The notes: a model not told the origin generated them from the sequence alone. A stretch of DNA of 64,000 nucleotides from Bacteroidota bacterium (GCA_026391835.1 JAPLDF010000005.1:1-64000); one strand, 5' to 3'. Shown: positions 8,132 through 17,005, counted from the stretch's first letter. Numbers and translations are program-made.

Positions 8132-8359
8132 TCACGTTGATTTAACAAAAACCATCTGATGATCAAGAAAGGGCTTGAGACTTTGCGACCGGGTGTGTTC
8201 CCTTACATGATGCACTTCATAATGATCCTGGGTTGCTCTTTTAATAAGGTATTGCATACCGATTTTCTTCTTTCCGCCAACATGAAAATCGTCCATGGTA
8301 GCAAGGCGAAAACCATCCGGCAATTTGTCATGATACTCCCATCCGTATTGATCAATCAT
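8132..8359 (-). CDS. Small phage protein of unknown function
   Basis: The 75-residue product begins MIDQYGWEYHDKLPDGFR and is basic in its second half, with several His and Lys residues. There is no signal peptide or known motif. It is the first gene after the repeat-rich spacer at 8360-8696 and is followed after 13 bases by the next phage gene, so it probably opens the late transcript. Its sequence is continuous and its codon use matches its neighbours, which supports it being real. Confidence 0.5.
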   Translation of the reverse strand: MIDQYGWEYHDKLPDGFRLATMDDFHVGGKKKIGMQYLIKRATQDHYEVHHVREHTRSQSLKPFLDHQMVFVKST

Positions 8360-8396
8360 AAAAAAATTTCTTCATTTACCCTGGGGGTCATTTTGT

Positions 8397-8663
8397 GTGT
8401 CAACGTGACAACGTGCCAACAAAAGTTTATTTTTTAGGTTTAACACACTGATATTCAAACATGATATGTCTTGTTGTCACATTTTAGAGGTCTGTTGCAC
8501 CGATTTAGTGTGACAACAAAAAACAGAATGGCTTACCCCGCATGTGCCAACATGTGACAACAGAAAAAAAGTGTGACAACAGAATTCTGAAAACATAATA
8601 AACTGATATATAAGATTATAATTATTCATTTTATTGTCTGTTGGCACGTTGGCACGTTGTCAC
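8397..8663. repeat. Iteron cluster, candidate prophage replication origin
   Basis: Eleven exact matches to GTGNCAAC lie in 267 bases. Three are tandem without spacer at 8397-8420. Three are tandem in the opposite orientation at 8640-8663. One inverted copy is at 8473, and direct copies start at 8510, 8544, 8554 and 8573. Between 8581 and 8637 the sequence is about four-fifths A/T, like a DNA-unwinding element. The cluster lies just downstream of the primase-helicase gene. Iterons plus an AT-rich stretch next to a replication gene are the usual signs of an initiator-bound origin. A regulatory operator array is the alternative. Confidence 0.65.
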
Positions 8664-8696
8664 CGACTTTGCCGGCAGGTTTTTCCATGTGAATTT

Positions 8697-11600
8697 TTAA
8701 AAAGGGAACTCATTTTGCTCTCCAGGCTGATCTGACAATTTTTCCGGATCATTCAAATCCAGGGATGTCTGTTCGGGTGTTTTGAAGCGCTCAAGATCGA
8801 TCCCCATTGCCTCGATGATTTTATAGTCAAGAACAATGCAACTGGTAACACGTTCGGCTTTCTGAATTACTTTCCGGTTGATGCCGGTTGCAGGATCAGT
8901 CTCCCATGACTCCACCTGGTAAATAAACCGGTGACCTTTAACGGCCCCGATGTAAGCAGGGTGATCCTTCAGGTACATCCGAAGGGAGTTTAGCTTCAAG
9001 CTTTCCGAACTGTGCATTTTCTGATAGATCTGAACAACATCGTTGATGATCAAGAACAACAATTTCTTTTCCTCTCCATCCCAGTGTTTTTCTTCTGTTT
9101 CAGTCCGGGAAATGCGCAGCGTCACCCGTTTTTCTGTGGAAATATCAAATTCTCTCCCCGAAATGATCTGTCCCTGGGCATACAGCATGGAGATCGTATC
9201 AAAGAATACGGATAATTTATTGCTGGTGCTGAGTTCTTCGCTCTGACGGATGATCTGCCTTTTGGCATCCTCATAGAACTCGTTAAACGAAAATGGAAGC
9301 GGCAGTTCTTTCACGTGGTCTTCCCACATTTTAGCCATTGCAATGAAAAGGCTTACCGTATTGATCATCCGGGTTTGGTAGGTTCCGCCTTCCTTTCGGA
9401 TGTCTTCCTTTACCTTTTTCTGGTACTGGCGCATATATCCTGCAAAATATTGCTGCACCAGGGGCCGCCGTTTGATGATCTCCATGGCGATATTTGAAAG
9501 TCCGTCGGCCTCGCGTTTCTTAAGATCGGTATACAGACTCACTTCTTCCTCCGTCCAGTTATCCTTTTTCGGCACGTGTTTCTGAACTACACGGTTGCCC
9601 AGGGCGCCATCGTCTCGTTCGGGGCCGTCCTGACCAAGCAGAAGCGGACAACCGTATATTTTTGAAACATCGATATCCTTACTGGTTGCATCTTTTCGCT
9701 TCTGCTTGCCTTCGTTGTCATAGACGGCGGCCTTCAGTCCCTGGAACTTAACATCCGATATCTGGTAATCGTTGTACTCTTCAAAGATCACCGGAATGTC
9801 CCGGAATCTCTCAAGTGATGTAAAGAAAGCTGCATCGGTGCCCGAGTTCAGGTTGAATAAAGGAGCGCCGTACATGAACGGGGCCCGAATGCTTTCGGCA
9901 ATTCTTGACTTGCCGCTTTCGGTTGGTCCGATGAAAAAAAGCGAAGTAAAAAAACGCTCGATTGGAAAGATGATCGACCTGTTGACACTAAGCAGGGTAA
10001 ACAGCAATGCCCACATACCATTGTTATTATAGGTGTACACCTTATACATCAGCTCTGCCCACTCTTGCCACGATGTGTGTTGATCATGCTTGTAAACCAG
10101 GAACCGGTCATACTCGTACTTGTCGTTGTCGGTGCGCTGATCCTTATAAATTTTCGAAAATGCAGGCAAATAATAGGTTTCCCGTTTGAATTTTACCAGG
10201 CCGAGTTCATCCACCGCATGGAATACGCCATCGGAAATGATCCCGTTGCTAAAAGCAAAAAAGCCTTCCGGCTGGGATCCGAATATTGAAAGCTCATGGC
10301 ACTTGGGAAACTGAAGAGAGATACTTTCCAATATTTTTTCATGGTGGAACTGCTTACCATTGGTAAATATATATGCGCCGGTGTTCCACAGAAATTTTTT
10401 GAACGGGGCCAGCTCGATCATGTCGCTGCTCTTGAACTCGACATATTCCTCTTTGCCCAGTTCACTGTGGAAGAGTTTGATAAACCGTTTGTTTTTTATT
10501 GGGTCAGGATCATGCACCTGGAACAAGGGTTCCATGTAAAAGTTACCGACCTTGATGAGCGTATTGTCCAGTGTCCGGAAAACATAAAAAATCTTATTCC
10601 CTGAGTTGTTCTGAGCAGGAAAGAACCCGTATCGCTGAAAGAAAGACTGATCGACGTAATCCGGCAAGTGAGCGATATCGAAAACATATTGCTCATCATT
10701 GATCACAACATGTTCCTGTTGCTGGACAGCAAGGTTCTTTCGCTTCTCGACAAAGGGGCGCAGAACCTTTGAGAACGCACCCTGCGTTAAACCGAACTTT
10801 TTAGCGATCTCGTTGGTCTTGATGTGGATGATGGTATTGTCGAGCTTGGATAGGAACTCGGCAGTCATCTCCACGAACTTTTTGGACCGTTTGGTATCCG
10901 GTTGCCGGATCAGCCTGTAAGTTAGTCCATGGACATAGAAATCCAAAAAGTCGATGTACACTGGTTCCTTTTCATCTTCCGTGGTTTCATCCACGCTTCC
11001 ATCTTCCCGGACTTCGACCCGAAGCCCCTGTTCAGTAAGCATCCTGCCGGCTTCGGTCAGCGGCAGTTCAGTATCATTATCATCAACGACCTTTGAAAGG
11101 CCTTCGATTTTGACATTCCTGGTCAGCTTTGATAATCTGAAAAGATCATCTTTTTTTAACGGACCTGCAGGCAGACTGATGGTGTTTTCTTTTCCTTCTG
11201 CATGATAGGAAACCACCCGGACAGGATCAGACAGCAGAATCGCAAAGCCGATTTCAGTGATCATATCAACGGAAGCATCAAGGCCAAAAAATCCTTTCTC
11301 GGTCTTATCGACCTTTGGTAACTGTTTTTTAACATTCCGTTGCATATCCTCAGGGTTGACTTCAAGTTTTTTTGCAATATCAGTGATAAGATACCCCCGG
11401 GTCTCTTCGTCGCTGATCAGAGATATCTGGGAAACAAGTTCTTTGACATGCCTGGCTTTCTGAAGCGGGTCCTTTTCGACCTGCTCCTTCACCATCTCGA
11501 TGCGGAAGGAAACAATGTCTTTGCGGTTATCCTCGATATAATGTTTAAGCTTTTCTGCTCCATACTTGATAACGTATGAATCGGGATCTTCTCCATCCGG

Positions 11601-12590
11601 AAGAACGACAAGATAAACATCAAGACCCATTTGAAGGGGTAGCCTGATGTTTGAAACACTTGCTTTTATGCCGGCTGGATCCCCGTCATAGACGATCGTA
11701 AGGCAACTGGTAAGCGATAAGATCATCTTTACCTGATCCTCGCTCAGGGCGGTGCCCGAACCGGCCACGACATTTTTGATCCCGGCCAGGTGCCAACTGA
11801 TAAGATCGGTTTGACCTTCCACAAGCAGGCATTCATTCTCTTTCATGATCTCCTTCTTGGACTGGTAAAGCCCGTAAAGGAACCTGCTCTTCTTGAAAAC
11901 TTCGGTTTCAGCACTGTTCAGGTACTTGGGTTTATCTTTCTCGGTAGTTATCAGCCGTCCGGTAAAACCGATTACCCTTCCTGTCCGGTCGAAAAACGGG
12001 AATATGATCCGCCGGCTAAAAGCGTCATACAAATGCCCCTGATCATTTTTTTTCAATAATCCGGCTGCAAGCAAAATTTCACTGGAGAAACCTGCCTGCT
12101 GTGCTTTATGGAAAAGATCGTTGCCGGTCTCGGCGTAACCGATCAAAAAGAGGTCAATGGCCTGCTCCAACTTTCTCTGTTGCAAATAAGAGAGAGCCGG
12201 TTTATTTTTCTGAAGGTTGGCTGAGAAAAGCTGCTGTGCCCATTTCAATGCGGCGAAAATGCCATCTCTTCTTTTCTCTGCTTCGGAGTATTGCTGATCA
12301 GAACCATTTAATTTAACCGGGATATTATAGTGACCTGCAATGTAGGTGAGGGCTTCCGTGTAGCTCATTGCTTCATGCTCACGAAGGAATTCGATGGCAT
12401 CACCGGATTTACCGCAGCCAAAGCATTTGAAGGAACCCCGTGCGGGGTTGACTATGAAACTGGGAGTTTTTTCGTTGTGGAAAGGGCAACAGGCGGTATA
12501 GTTGATCCCCTTTTTCTTCAGGGTGATGAAATCACCCAGGATATCGTTTATCTGTACTGCATTTTTTATTTCTTCTGTATTCGCTATCAT
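8697..12590 (-). CDS. Phage DNA primase-helicase fusion
   Basis: The 1297-residue protein should prime and unwind DNA for phage replication. A CHC2 zinc finger is at the N-terminus (CPFH at 35-38, then CFGC at 56-59), followed by a TOPRIM primase core with VEGQTD near 257-262 and DGD at 302-304. After a long middle region a Walker A loop GPTESGKS lies near residue 888 and FEEYND about 50 residues later is the likely Walker B acidic site, so the C-terminal part is an ATPase/helicase-like domain. The DnaG-type half is about 430 residues; the whole is much longer than DnaG. It lies next to the iteron cluster, with small early-type genes upstream. Confidence 0.85.
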   Translation of the reverse strand: MIANTEEIKNAVQINDILGDFITLKKKGINYTACCPFHNEKTPSFIVNPARGSFKCFGCGKSGDAIEFLREHEAMSYTEALTYIAGHYNIPVKLNGSDQQYSEAEKRRDGIFAALKWAQQLFSANLQKNKPALSYLQQRKLEQAIDLFLIGYAETGNDLFHKAQQAGFSSEILLAAGLLKKNDQGHLYDAFSRRIIFPFFDRTGRVIGFTGRLITTEKDKPKYLNSAETEVFKKSRFLYGLYQSKKEIMKENECLLVEGQTDLISWHLAGIKNVVAGSGTALSEDQVKMILSLTSCLTIVYDGDPAGIKASVSNIRLPLQMGLDVYLVVLPDGEDPDSYVIKYGAEKLKHYIEDNRKDIVSFRIEMVKEQVEKDPLQKARHVKELVSQISLISDEETRGYLITDIAKKLEVNPEDMQRNVKKQLPKVDKTEKGFFGLDASVDMITEIGFAILLSDPVRVVSYHAEGKENTISLPAGPLKKDDLFRLSKLTRNVKIEGLSKVVDDNDTELPLTEAGRMLTEQGLRVEVREDGSVDETTEDEKEPVYIDFLDFYVHGLTYRLIRQPDTKRSKKFVEMTAEFLSKLDNTIIHIKTNEIAKKFGLTQGAFSKVLRPFVEKRKNLAVQQQEHVVINDEQYVFDIAHLPDYVDQSFFQRYGFFPAQNNSGNKIFYVFRTLDNTLIKVGNFYMEPLFQVHDPDPIKNKRFIKLFHSELGKEEYVEFKSSDMIELAPFKKFLWNTGAYIFTNGKQFHHEKILESISLQFPKCHELSIFGSQPEGFFAFSNGIISDGVFHAVDELGLVKFKRETYYLPAFSKIYKDQRTDNDKYEYDRFLVYKHDQHTSWQEWAELMYKVYTYNNNGMWALLFTLLSVNRSIIFPIERFFTSLFFIGPTESGKSRIAESIRAPFMYGAPLFNLNSGTDAAFFTSLERFRDIPVIFEEYNDYQISDVKFQGLKAAVYDNEGKQKRKDATSKDIDVSKIYGCPLLLGQDGPERDDGALGNRVVQKHVPKKDNWTEEEVSLYTDLKKREADGLSNIAMEIIKRRPLVQQYFAGYMRQYQKKVKEDIRKEGGTYQTRMINTVSLFIAMAKMWEDHVKELPLPFSFNEFYEDAKRQIIRQSEELSTSNKLSVFFDTISMLYAQGQIISGREFDISTEKRVTLRISRTETEEKHWDGEEKKLLFLIINDVVQIYQKMHSSESLKLNSLRMYLKDHPAYIGAVKGHRFIYQVESWETDPATGINRKVIQKAERVTSCIVLDYKIIEAMGIDLERFKTPEQTSLDLNDPEKLSDQPGEQNEFPF

Positions 12591-12640
12591 TATGATGTCT
12601 CCAATATTTAAGAATGAAGTTCATGTTAGAGATGGAATTT

Positions 12641-12889
12641 CTATACTGAATCATCCTGCTGGAGAGCTTCATCAATTGCGACAAGCAATTCTCCTATCCT
12701 AGAGAATTTGCTTGCTACAATATGAAGGTAGTCAACCGACTTCTCAATATACTTCAGATGTTGCAGAGAACACATTGTACTGGTATCTTCAGTGAACAAC
12801 CTTACGTCTTTTTGATTTTTAATTGCTTCTTTCAAGGCATCCCTGATAATAATCAAGTCTCCCTGGCTCATGGCAGAAAATGTCTTCAT
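12641..12889 (-). CDS. Small prophage protein of unknown function
   Basis: The ATG at 12889 overlaps the stop of the upstream gene as ATGA, which fixes the start and implies coupled translation. The 82-residue product (MKTFSAMSQGDL...) is helical and charged, with no signal peptide, Cys cluster or catalytic motif. It ends about 50 bases before the primase-helicase gene, so it is likely an early replication-region accessory or regulator. I do not recognise the family. Confidence 0.6.
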   Translation of the reverse strand: MKTFSAMSQGDLIIIRDALKEAIKNQKDVRLFTEDTSTMCSLQHLKYIEKSVDYLHIVASKFSRIGELLVAIDEALQQDDSV

Positions 12890-13140
12890 TGCATTGCCCT
12901 CCTTAATTGAAGGACCCTTTCTTCCAATTCTTCGGTTCCTTTTGAGAGTTCTTCGCATAAAGAAACCGCTTCTTTGATTATGGTCTCATTGTAATCCGGC
13001 TGATCCGGATCCAGGCAGCGATAAATGTACTGAGCCGAAAAAATAATTTTATTATTCTTTAATCTCCGTCGTATTCTTGGCACACTTCCTCTAGGTAGTT
13101 CCCCCCTGAGGATAGTCAATGCCTCATTGCTTATTTTCAT
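12886..13140 (-). CDS. Small prophage protein of unknown function
   Basis: The 84-residue product begins MKISNEALTILRGELPRGS and contains a basic stretch RIRRRLKNNK followed by a C-terminal coiled-coil-like helix (residues 65-84). The N-terminal half resembles a small winged or helix-turn-helix DNA-binding domain, but no family is recognised. It is coupled by an ATGA overlap to the next gene toward the primase, so it belongs to the early operon. A role in replication control would fit the location. Confidence 0.6.
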   Translation of the reverse strand: MKISNEALTILRGELPRGSVPRIRRRLKNNKIIFSAQYIYRCLDPDQPDYNETIIKEAVSLCEELSKGTEELEERVLQLRRAMQ

Positions 13141-13255
13141 AGGTACATGATAGTTTGATTAGTTTTACGTCATTTTTTTGGTCACAATTTAATCATTTGT
13201 TAACATACGAGGCATCTGTCAAGTTGTATCATGGAATCAACGAATTGAAAATGAA

Positions 13256-13435
13256 TTAACATTTTTTCAAGTCCTCCATGACTTCACTTTCAAAATAAAA
13301 TAACTTGCCGCCGAGCTTATGTGCCCGAATAATTCCTTCTTTACTCCATTTATGGAGAGCAGGCCGGCTTACGCCTATCATCTTGCAGATATATTGTGCT
13401 GTAACCGGTTTTTCAATTATTGATTTTTCGCTCAT
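13256..13435 (-). CDS. Excisionase-like helix-turn-helix DNA-binding protein
   Basis: This 59-residue protein begins MSEKSIIEKPVTAQYICKM. The segment VTAQYICKMIGVSRPALHKW followed by EGIIRAHKLGGKLFYFESEV is the pattern of the MerR/excisionase-type HTH (often called HTH_17): an 'A..LGVS...V..W...G.I...K.G....F...' wing-helix. Such proteins act as prophage excision factors or local regulators. It is the outermost prophage gene visible at this end, close to the presumed attachment site, which supports an excision or early-regulator role. A -7 box-like sequence (TACTTTTG on the minus strand, 13467-13460) lies about 25 bases upstream. Confidence 0.75.
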   Translation of the reverse strand: MSEKSIIEKPVTAQYICKMIGVSRPALHKWSKEGIIRAHKLGGKLFYFESEVMEDLKKC

Positions 13436-13882
13436 GATTTATAACAAATTTTACGCTGGCAAAAGTAGGATTCTAAAGAGTAACCCCGAGGCCAACTTAT
13501 TAACAACTAACTGAAATATAACCTGTTAGTAAACTAATAATAACCTGAATGTAAACCCAATGTAACCTTGTAACTTGGGAATATTGTAGGTATAAGTTAA
13601 TTGCGAAATCAATTCAGAATCGAAATAAATTATTCAATGTTGAAAAAGTGGATGGATGTGAAACGAGGAGACAGGTAAATGTCGAAAAGACGAAATCAAT
13701 TAAGAAAAATGTTAGATTTGCACTTACAAAATTTACCAATGTTTACAGGTGAAAACAAAGAAAAAACCCAAACAACAAAATCGGATGATTTCATCGTTTG
13801 GGTTTCTTGAGTTGACAGAAAACTTGACAGTTTTCAGCGACCACCTTCCGAAACATCAGTAAATACTAATGCTTCAGAAGCG
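13436..13882. other. Gene-poor prophage edge
   Basis: This stretch holds no convincing gene. It contains repeated short words (TAACCT, TGTAACC) at 13510-13580, a small 43-codon reading frame starting at 13679 that I do not trust, and an inverted repeat at 13764-13805. The AT-rich repetitive character and the broken esterase next to it suggest the prophage right attachment site lies here. No tRNA gene is present. Confidence 0.4.
13764..13805. terminator. Stem-loop at prophage edge
   Basis: The arms AAACCCAAAC (13764-13773) and GTTTGGGTTT (13796-13805) are perfectly complementary with a 22-base loop. The A-rich flank on the left and T-rich arm on the right would let it end transcription in either direction. 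The loop contains its own small dyad. The long loop makes the terminator call moderate. Confidence 0.45.
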
Positions 13883-14035
13883 TTAAGTGACTCCGGAGGG
13901 AATATAGAGGTCGAGCATTTGTTTTGAGTTGCCGTTGCCTGCGTAATCGACATTGGAATAAGTAGGGACGAGGCTTTGACAGGATCCGGCCAGCGCTGCG
14001 AGCACCAGTGTGATCAGTGACATTGTTTTTTTCAT
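13883..14035 (-). pseudogene. Truncated carboxylesterase/lipase-type lipoprotein (N-terminal fragment)
   Basis: Fifty residues remain. MKKTMSLITLVLAALAGSC is a lipoprotein signal peptide with an LAGSC lipobox. It is followed by YSNVDYAGNGNSKQMLDLYIPSG, the segment that in alpha/beta-hydrolase esterases leads into the first strand and the HGGG oxyanion region. The reading frame then ends at TAA (13885-13883), so the catalytic domain is lost. The break faces the prophage, suggesting that the insertion or its excision scar cut the gene. I infer the family from the LDLYIP and 'Y.' pattern; the fragment is too short to be sure. Confidence 0.6.
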
Positions 14036-14183
14036 AATCCTAGATTATTTAGTGTTTCAAACTGATGCAAAATTGCAGCAAGTCCGGTGATTCAGGTGTA
14101 TGAAAATGGGTGAAACGGGAAAAACTGCAGATGAAATCGCCTGGAATGATTCTGAAACATCTGGACTGAAACTCCCTGAATAA

Positions 14184-14945
14184 TTAATGGAAGGCTTCAA
14201 ACCACCGTTTGAACGAAGAAACACGTTCTTTGCTGATATAAATGGTTTCGGGGGGGGTGACTTTAAGGTTGAGGAGGAGTCGTCCGTTGAAGTGTACCGC
14301 CATGTCATGGATCGACTTACGCGATACAATGAATTGCCGGTTTGCCCTGAAAAATTGTTGCGGATCGAGTTGCTGCTGCAGATCATCCAGATTCATATCA
14401 ACAGGATACTGTTTCCCGTTTTGAAGCAACAGGTAAACAATTCCATTGTCGATATAGCTTGCCATCACTTCGTCTGTTGAAACAGGGAGCAACCTGTCCT
14501 GGTATCTCACCAGAAAACTGAGGCGACAGTTTGGCTTATCCAACCTTACAGCATGCATAAGTTCAGTGATCCTTGTTCCGGTCAACAACTGCTGCTCGCT
14601 GAATTTTTTCAGGCTGAAACTGATCGATTCCAGGTCGATGGGTTTGAGCAGGTAATCAATGCTGTTCAACTTGAATGCTTTAATCGCATATTCATTGTAA
14701 GCCGTCGTAAAGATGATGGGCGACCGGGGCTTGACACTATCAAAAATTGAAAACGAGAGGCCGTCGGCAATCTGAATATCGGAAAAAATAAGATCGGGCT
14801 CCGGATGACCATTGAACCAAAGAATACCCTCTTTAATGCTTTCCACAATGGCCAGAATTTCCATATCCGGCTGTACCTTCTTCAGCAAAGCAGCCAGGTG
14901 GCTTGACGCGGCAAATTCATCTTCAATGATCAGGCATTTTGTCAT
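14184..14945 (-). CDS. LytTR-family response regulator
   Basis: The 253-residue protein is a transcription regulator. The receiver domain (1-120) has the acidic pair at residues 9-10 (IEDE), the phosphoacceptor Asp56 in DLIFSDIQ, the Thr in IIFTTAYNEYAIKAF and the conserved Lys in YLLKPID. The C-terminal LytTR domain (about 145-250) has FLVRYQDRLLPV and a C-terminal stretch RQFIVSRKSIHDM typical of that DNA-binding fold. It is coupled by ATGA overlap to the histidine kinase upstream, so the two act together. The target genes are not visible, but neighbouring envelope or redox genes are candidates. Confidence 0.9.
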   Translation of the reverse strand: MTKCLIIEDEFAASSHLAALLKKVQPDMEILAIVESIKEGILWFNGHPEPDLIFSDIQIADGLSFSIFDSVKPRSPIIFTTAYNEYAIKAFKLNSIDYLLKPIDLESISFSLKKFSEQQLLTGTRITELMHAVRLDKPNCRLSFLVRYQDRLLPVSTDEVMASYIDNGIVYLLLQNGKQYPVDMNLDDLQQQLDPQQFFRANRQFIVSRKSIHDMAVHFNGRLLLNLKVTPPETIYISKERVSSFKRWFEAFH

Positions 14946-16003
14946 CAGGCAGGAATTAACGGTATTGCAACAGTAAATTTACCATCCTTGCTGAAAATTT
15001 CCGGGCTTCGTCCGGCAAGCATCCTGAAACGTTCATCGAGGTTTTTCAGCCCGATCCCGGCCCCGCAGGCATCAACTTTTAGCTGAAGATTGTTGCTGGT
15101 GGTAAGTGACTTGTTTCCATTATCGAGTGCGATCTCTATTCGCAAAGGCTGACCGGTGGAAATGACATTGTGTTTGATGGCATTCTCGATCAGCATCTGG
15201 AGGGTCATTGGCGGCACCCTGTATTGTCCGGCATCATCGGCATGAATGACAAGCATCACGTTGCCGCCAAAGCGGATCGAAAGAAGGTGAAAATATGCCT
15301 CTGCCAGTTTGATCTCCTCAGTGAGCAGGATAAGATCGCTTTGTTGGAGTTCGATCGACGTTCTCAACACATAGGAAAGTTTATTCAGGTATAACTGGCT
15401 CTTTGCCTGGTCCTGACTGATCAGGTAACTGAGTGTATTCAGCGTATTGAAAAAGAAATGGGGGTTTAACTGGTTTCGCAGGACTTCGATCTGATTCTGC
15501 AGGTTCGATTCTTTCAGCGCCTCGTTTTCACGAAATATCTTTTCCCGATGCGACTGAATCTTCATATAATTGGTGAGGAAAATAGCAGAAATAAGTACCA
15601 GTAATCCACGTGTTGCCACCGAACTGATTATCCACGAAACCTCATGAATGGTGAAATGAATCAGTCCCGACATCAGAATAAAAAAAATAACAAAATGGCC
15701 GGAAACCTTCCATAATACAATCCATTGAAACTCCTTGTTTGTCCCTGAATTCCATTGGTGGTTCCGAAGATAGCGTATCAGTAAATAACCAAAAAGAAAG
15801 GTAATCAGCAATTGGGCCAAAAGGCCTGGAAAGGCAAACTCAGGCAAGTGGTGAACCTGCATATGGGGGTTTGGTTCCACCTCCTTTACCCGATGAAAAA
15901 CCATGTCGATGACCGGGAGGTTGGCCATGATGCTTATCAGCAGGGCTGCCCAGGCTGAATAACGCCAACCAGTCGAATCTTTAAGATTTAGTGATTCTAC
16001 CAT
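14945..16003 (-). CDS. LytS-type sensor histidine kinase
   Basis: The 352-residue protein has four membrane segments in its first 145 residues (around 18-35, 57-77, 92-115 and 122-145). A short coiled linker follows, then the His_kinase core NQLNPHFFFNTLNTLSYL with the phosphorylated His182, and an ATPase domain with MLIENAIKHN as N box. It should phosphorylate the LytTR regulator encoded downstream, with which it overlaps. The N-terminal sensor has no recognisable ligand-binding domain, so the signal is unknown; the architecture is common for membrane-stress or cell-surface sensors in Bacteroidota. Confidence 0.9.
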   Translation of the reverse strand: MVESLNLKDSTGWRYSAWAALLISIMANLPVIDMVFHRVKEVEPNPHMQVHHLPEFAFPGLLAQLLITFLFGYLLIRYLRNHQWNSGTNKEFQWIVLWKVSGHFVIFFILMSGLIHFTIHEVSWIISSVATRGLLVLISAIFLTNYMKIQSHREKIFRENEALKESNLQNQIEVLRNQLNPHFFFNTLNTLSYLISQDQAKSQLYLNKLSYVLRTSIELQQSDLILLTEEIKLAEAYFHLLSIRFGGNVMLVIHADDAGQYRVPPMTLQMLIENAIKHNVISTGQPLRIEIALDNGNKSLTTSNNLQLKVDACGAGIGLKNLDERFRMLAGRSPEIFSKDGKFTVAIPLIPA

Positions 16004-16272
16004 CTAATAGTACCTTGTTTTATTTGGTCGATTGCCATCTCATGAAAAGCAGCATGATTGAGCGAAATTAATCATTTCACTCAATCACATCTATATATCA
16101 TCGGTATTATTAACCTGATCGCTCCAGCAAAACTATGCTGTTCTTTTTTCCTATCCAAGGTATTTGGATTGAAGCAGAGAAATCCGGGGTTGAAACGGAG
16201 AAAATGCATGGTGAATTATTCCAACAAAAAGACATTTTATTACCATGAATTCCTATAATTCAATACCATCTA

Positions 16273-16659
16273 TTACTCCGGCACTACTGCCTGCATAGTG
16301 AAGATCAACCTTAATGCCATGACTAACAGGAAAATTCTAAAGAGTTTTTTCATGATATTTTGCGGGAAGTTAACAGCGATCTTCGATCCAAAGGATCCAC
16401 CTATCATGAAGGAAATGGCAATAATTACGGCATACCAAATATTAACTTGTCCTGCTTTGTAGTAATTATATGCCGCAAACAGTCCGATGGGTGGTAGCAT
16501 CACTGCCAGATTCGTTCCCTGGGCGGTATGCTGGTTGGCACCCAGAAAACAGACCATAGCAGGAACCATAACGATTGCCCCGCCAACACCAAAGATTCCA
16601 CCGAAAATCCCGGCCATCAGTCCAATGGCGATCAGGTAAATAACTGTTGTTGTTCCCAT
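16273..16659 (-). CDS. Short TauE/SafE-family membrane protein
   Basis: The 128-residue product contains the TauE motif GIFGGIFGVGGAIVMVPAMV near residues 18-37 and further hydrophobic segments at about 55-70, 75-95 and 103-120, so it should span the inner membrane. TauE/SafE proteins usually have about 250 residues in two related halves and export sulfite or organosulfonates; this is about half that length, so it may dimerise or be a fragment. No partner half is seen next to it. The redox/sulfur cluster that follows makes a sulfur-compound transporter a reasonable inference. Confidence 0.7.
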   Translation of the reverse strand: MGTTTVIYLIAIGLMAGIFGGIFGVGGAIVMVPAMVCFLGANQHTAQGTNLAVMLPPIGLFAAYNYYKAGQVNIWYAVIIAISFMIGGSFGSKIAVNFPQNIMKKLFRIFLLVMALRLIFTMQAVVPE

Positions 16660-16793
16660 AGCATGTTTGTTTTCAACTTAACAACACACAATAAATTAGC
16701 CTGTGGGAACATCCAATACTCAGGAAAAAACACTAAATTTAACGATCATATAAAATAGTAGTGATATTTATGCGATTTATCAAAGGTATTTTA

Positions 16794-16801
16794 TAATTTT
16801 G
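16794..16801 (+). promoter_or_regulatory. -7 promoter box for the thiol/metal redox operon
   Basis: TAATTTTG fits the Bacteroidota -7 consensus TAnnTTTG and lies about 45 bases before the small Cys/Lys gene at 16845. I see no clear TTG at the right distance upstream, so the call is moderate. Confidence 0.45.
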
Positions 16802-16844
16802 CCATTGAAATAATCACGCCATATTAACTCTTAAATTGATAACC

Positions 16845-16952
16845 ATGAAAAGTCTTGTTAAAAAAAAGATTGAAGTTAAGAAAACGAGTTCAAAGAAAGT
16901 AGCGCAATGTTGTGCAAAGACTTCGAAGACCATTGTAGGGTGTCACGATTAG
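16845..16952 (+). CDS. Small Lys/Cys-rich peptide
   Basis: This 35-residue reading frame (M...D, stop TAG at 16950-16952) has 10 lysines and three cysteines, including an adjacent pair (CC) and one near the C-terminus (GCHD). It opens the cluster of DUF1847, DUF302 and SQR-like genes and follows a -7 promoter box. The Cys and His content suggest metal or thiol chemistry, in line with the neighbours, but it is not a known family to me. It may also be a leader peptide. The main support is the in-frame ATG placed well after the promoter and its distinct composition. Confidence 0.5.
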   Translation: MKSLVKKKIEVKKTSSKKVAQCCAKTSKTIVGCHD

Positions 16953-17005
16953 ACCATGCATTTTATTGATCATAATATTGAAACTTATTAAAATATTATT
17001 ATACA

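Noticed and set aside
8360-8696. CRISPR-like array
   Set aside because: The GTGNCAAC repeats are 8 bp long, irregularly spaced and in both orientations, unlike CRISPR direct repeats.
13679-13810. 43-codon plus-strand frame at the prophage edge
   Set aside because: Its last codons form the inverted repeat of a likely terminator and no motif supports it.
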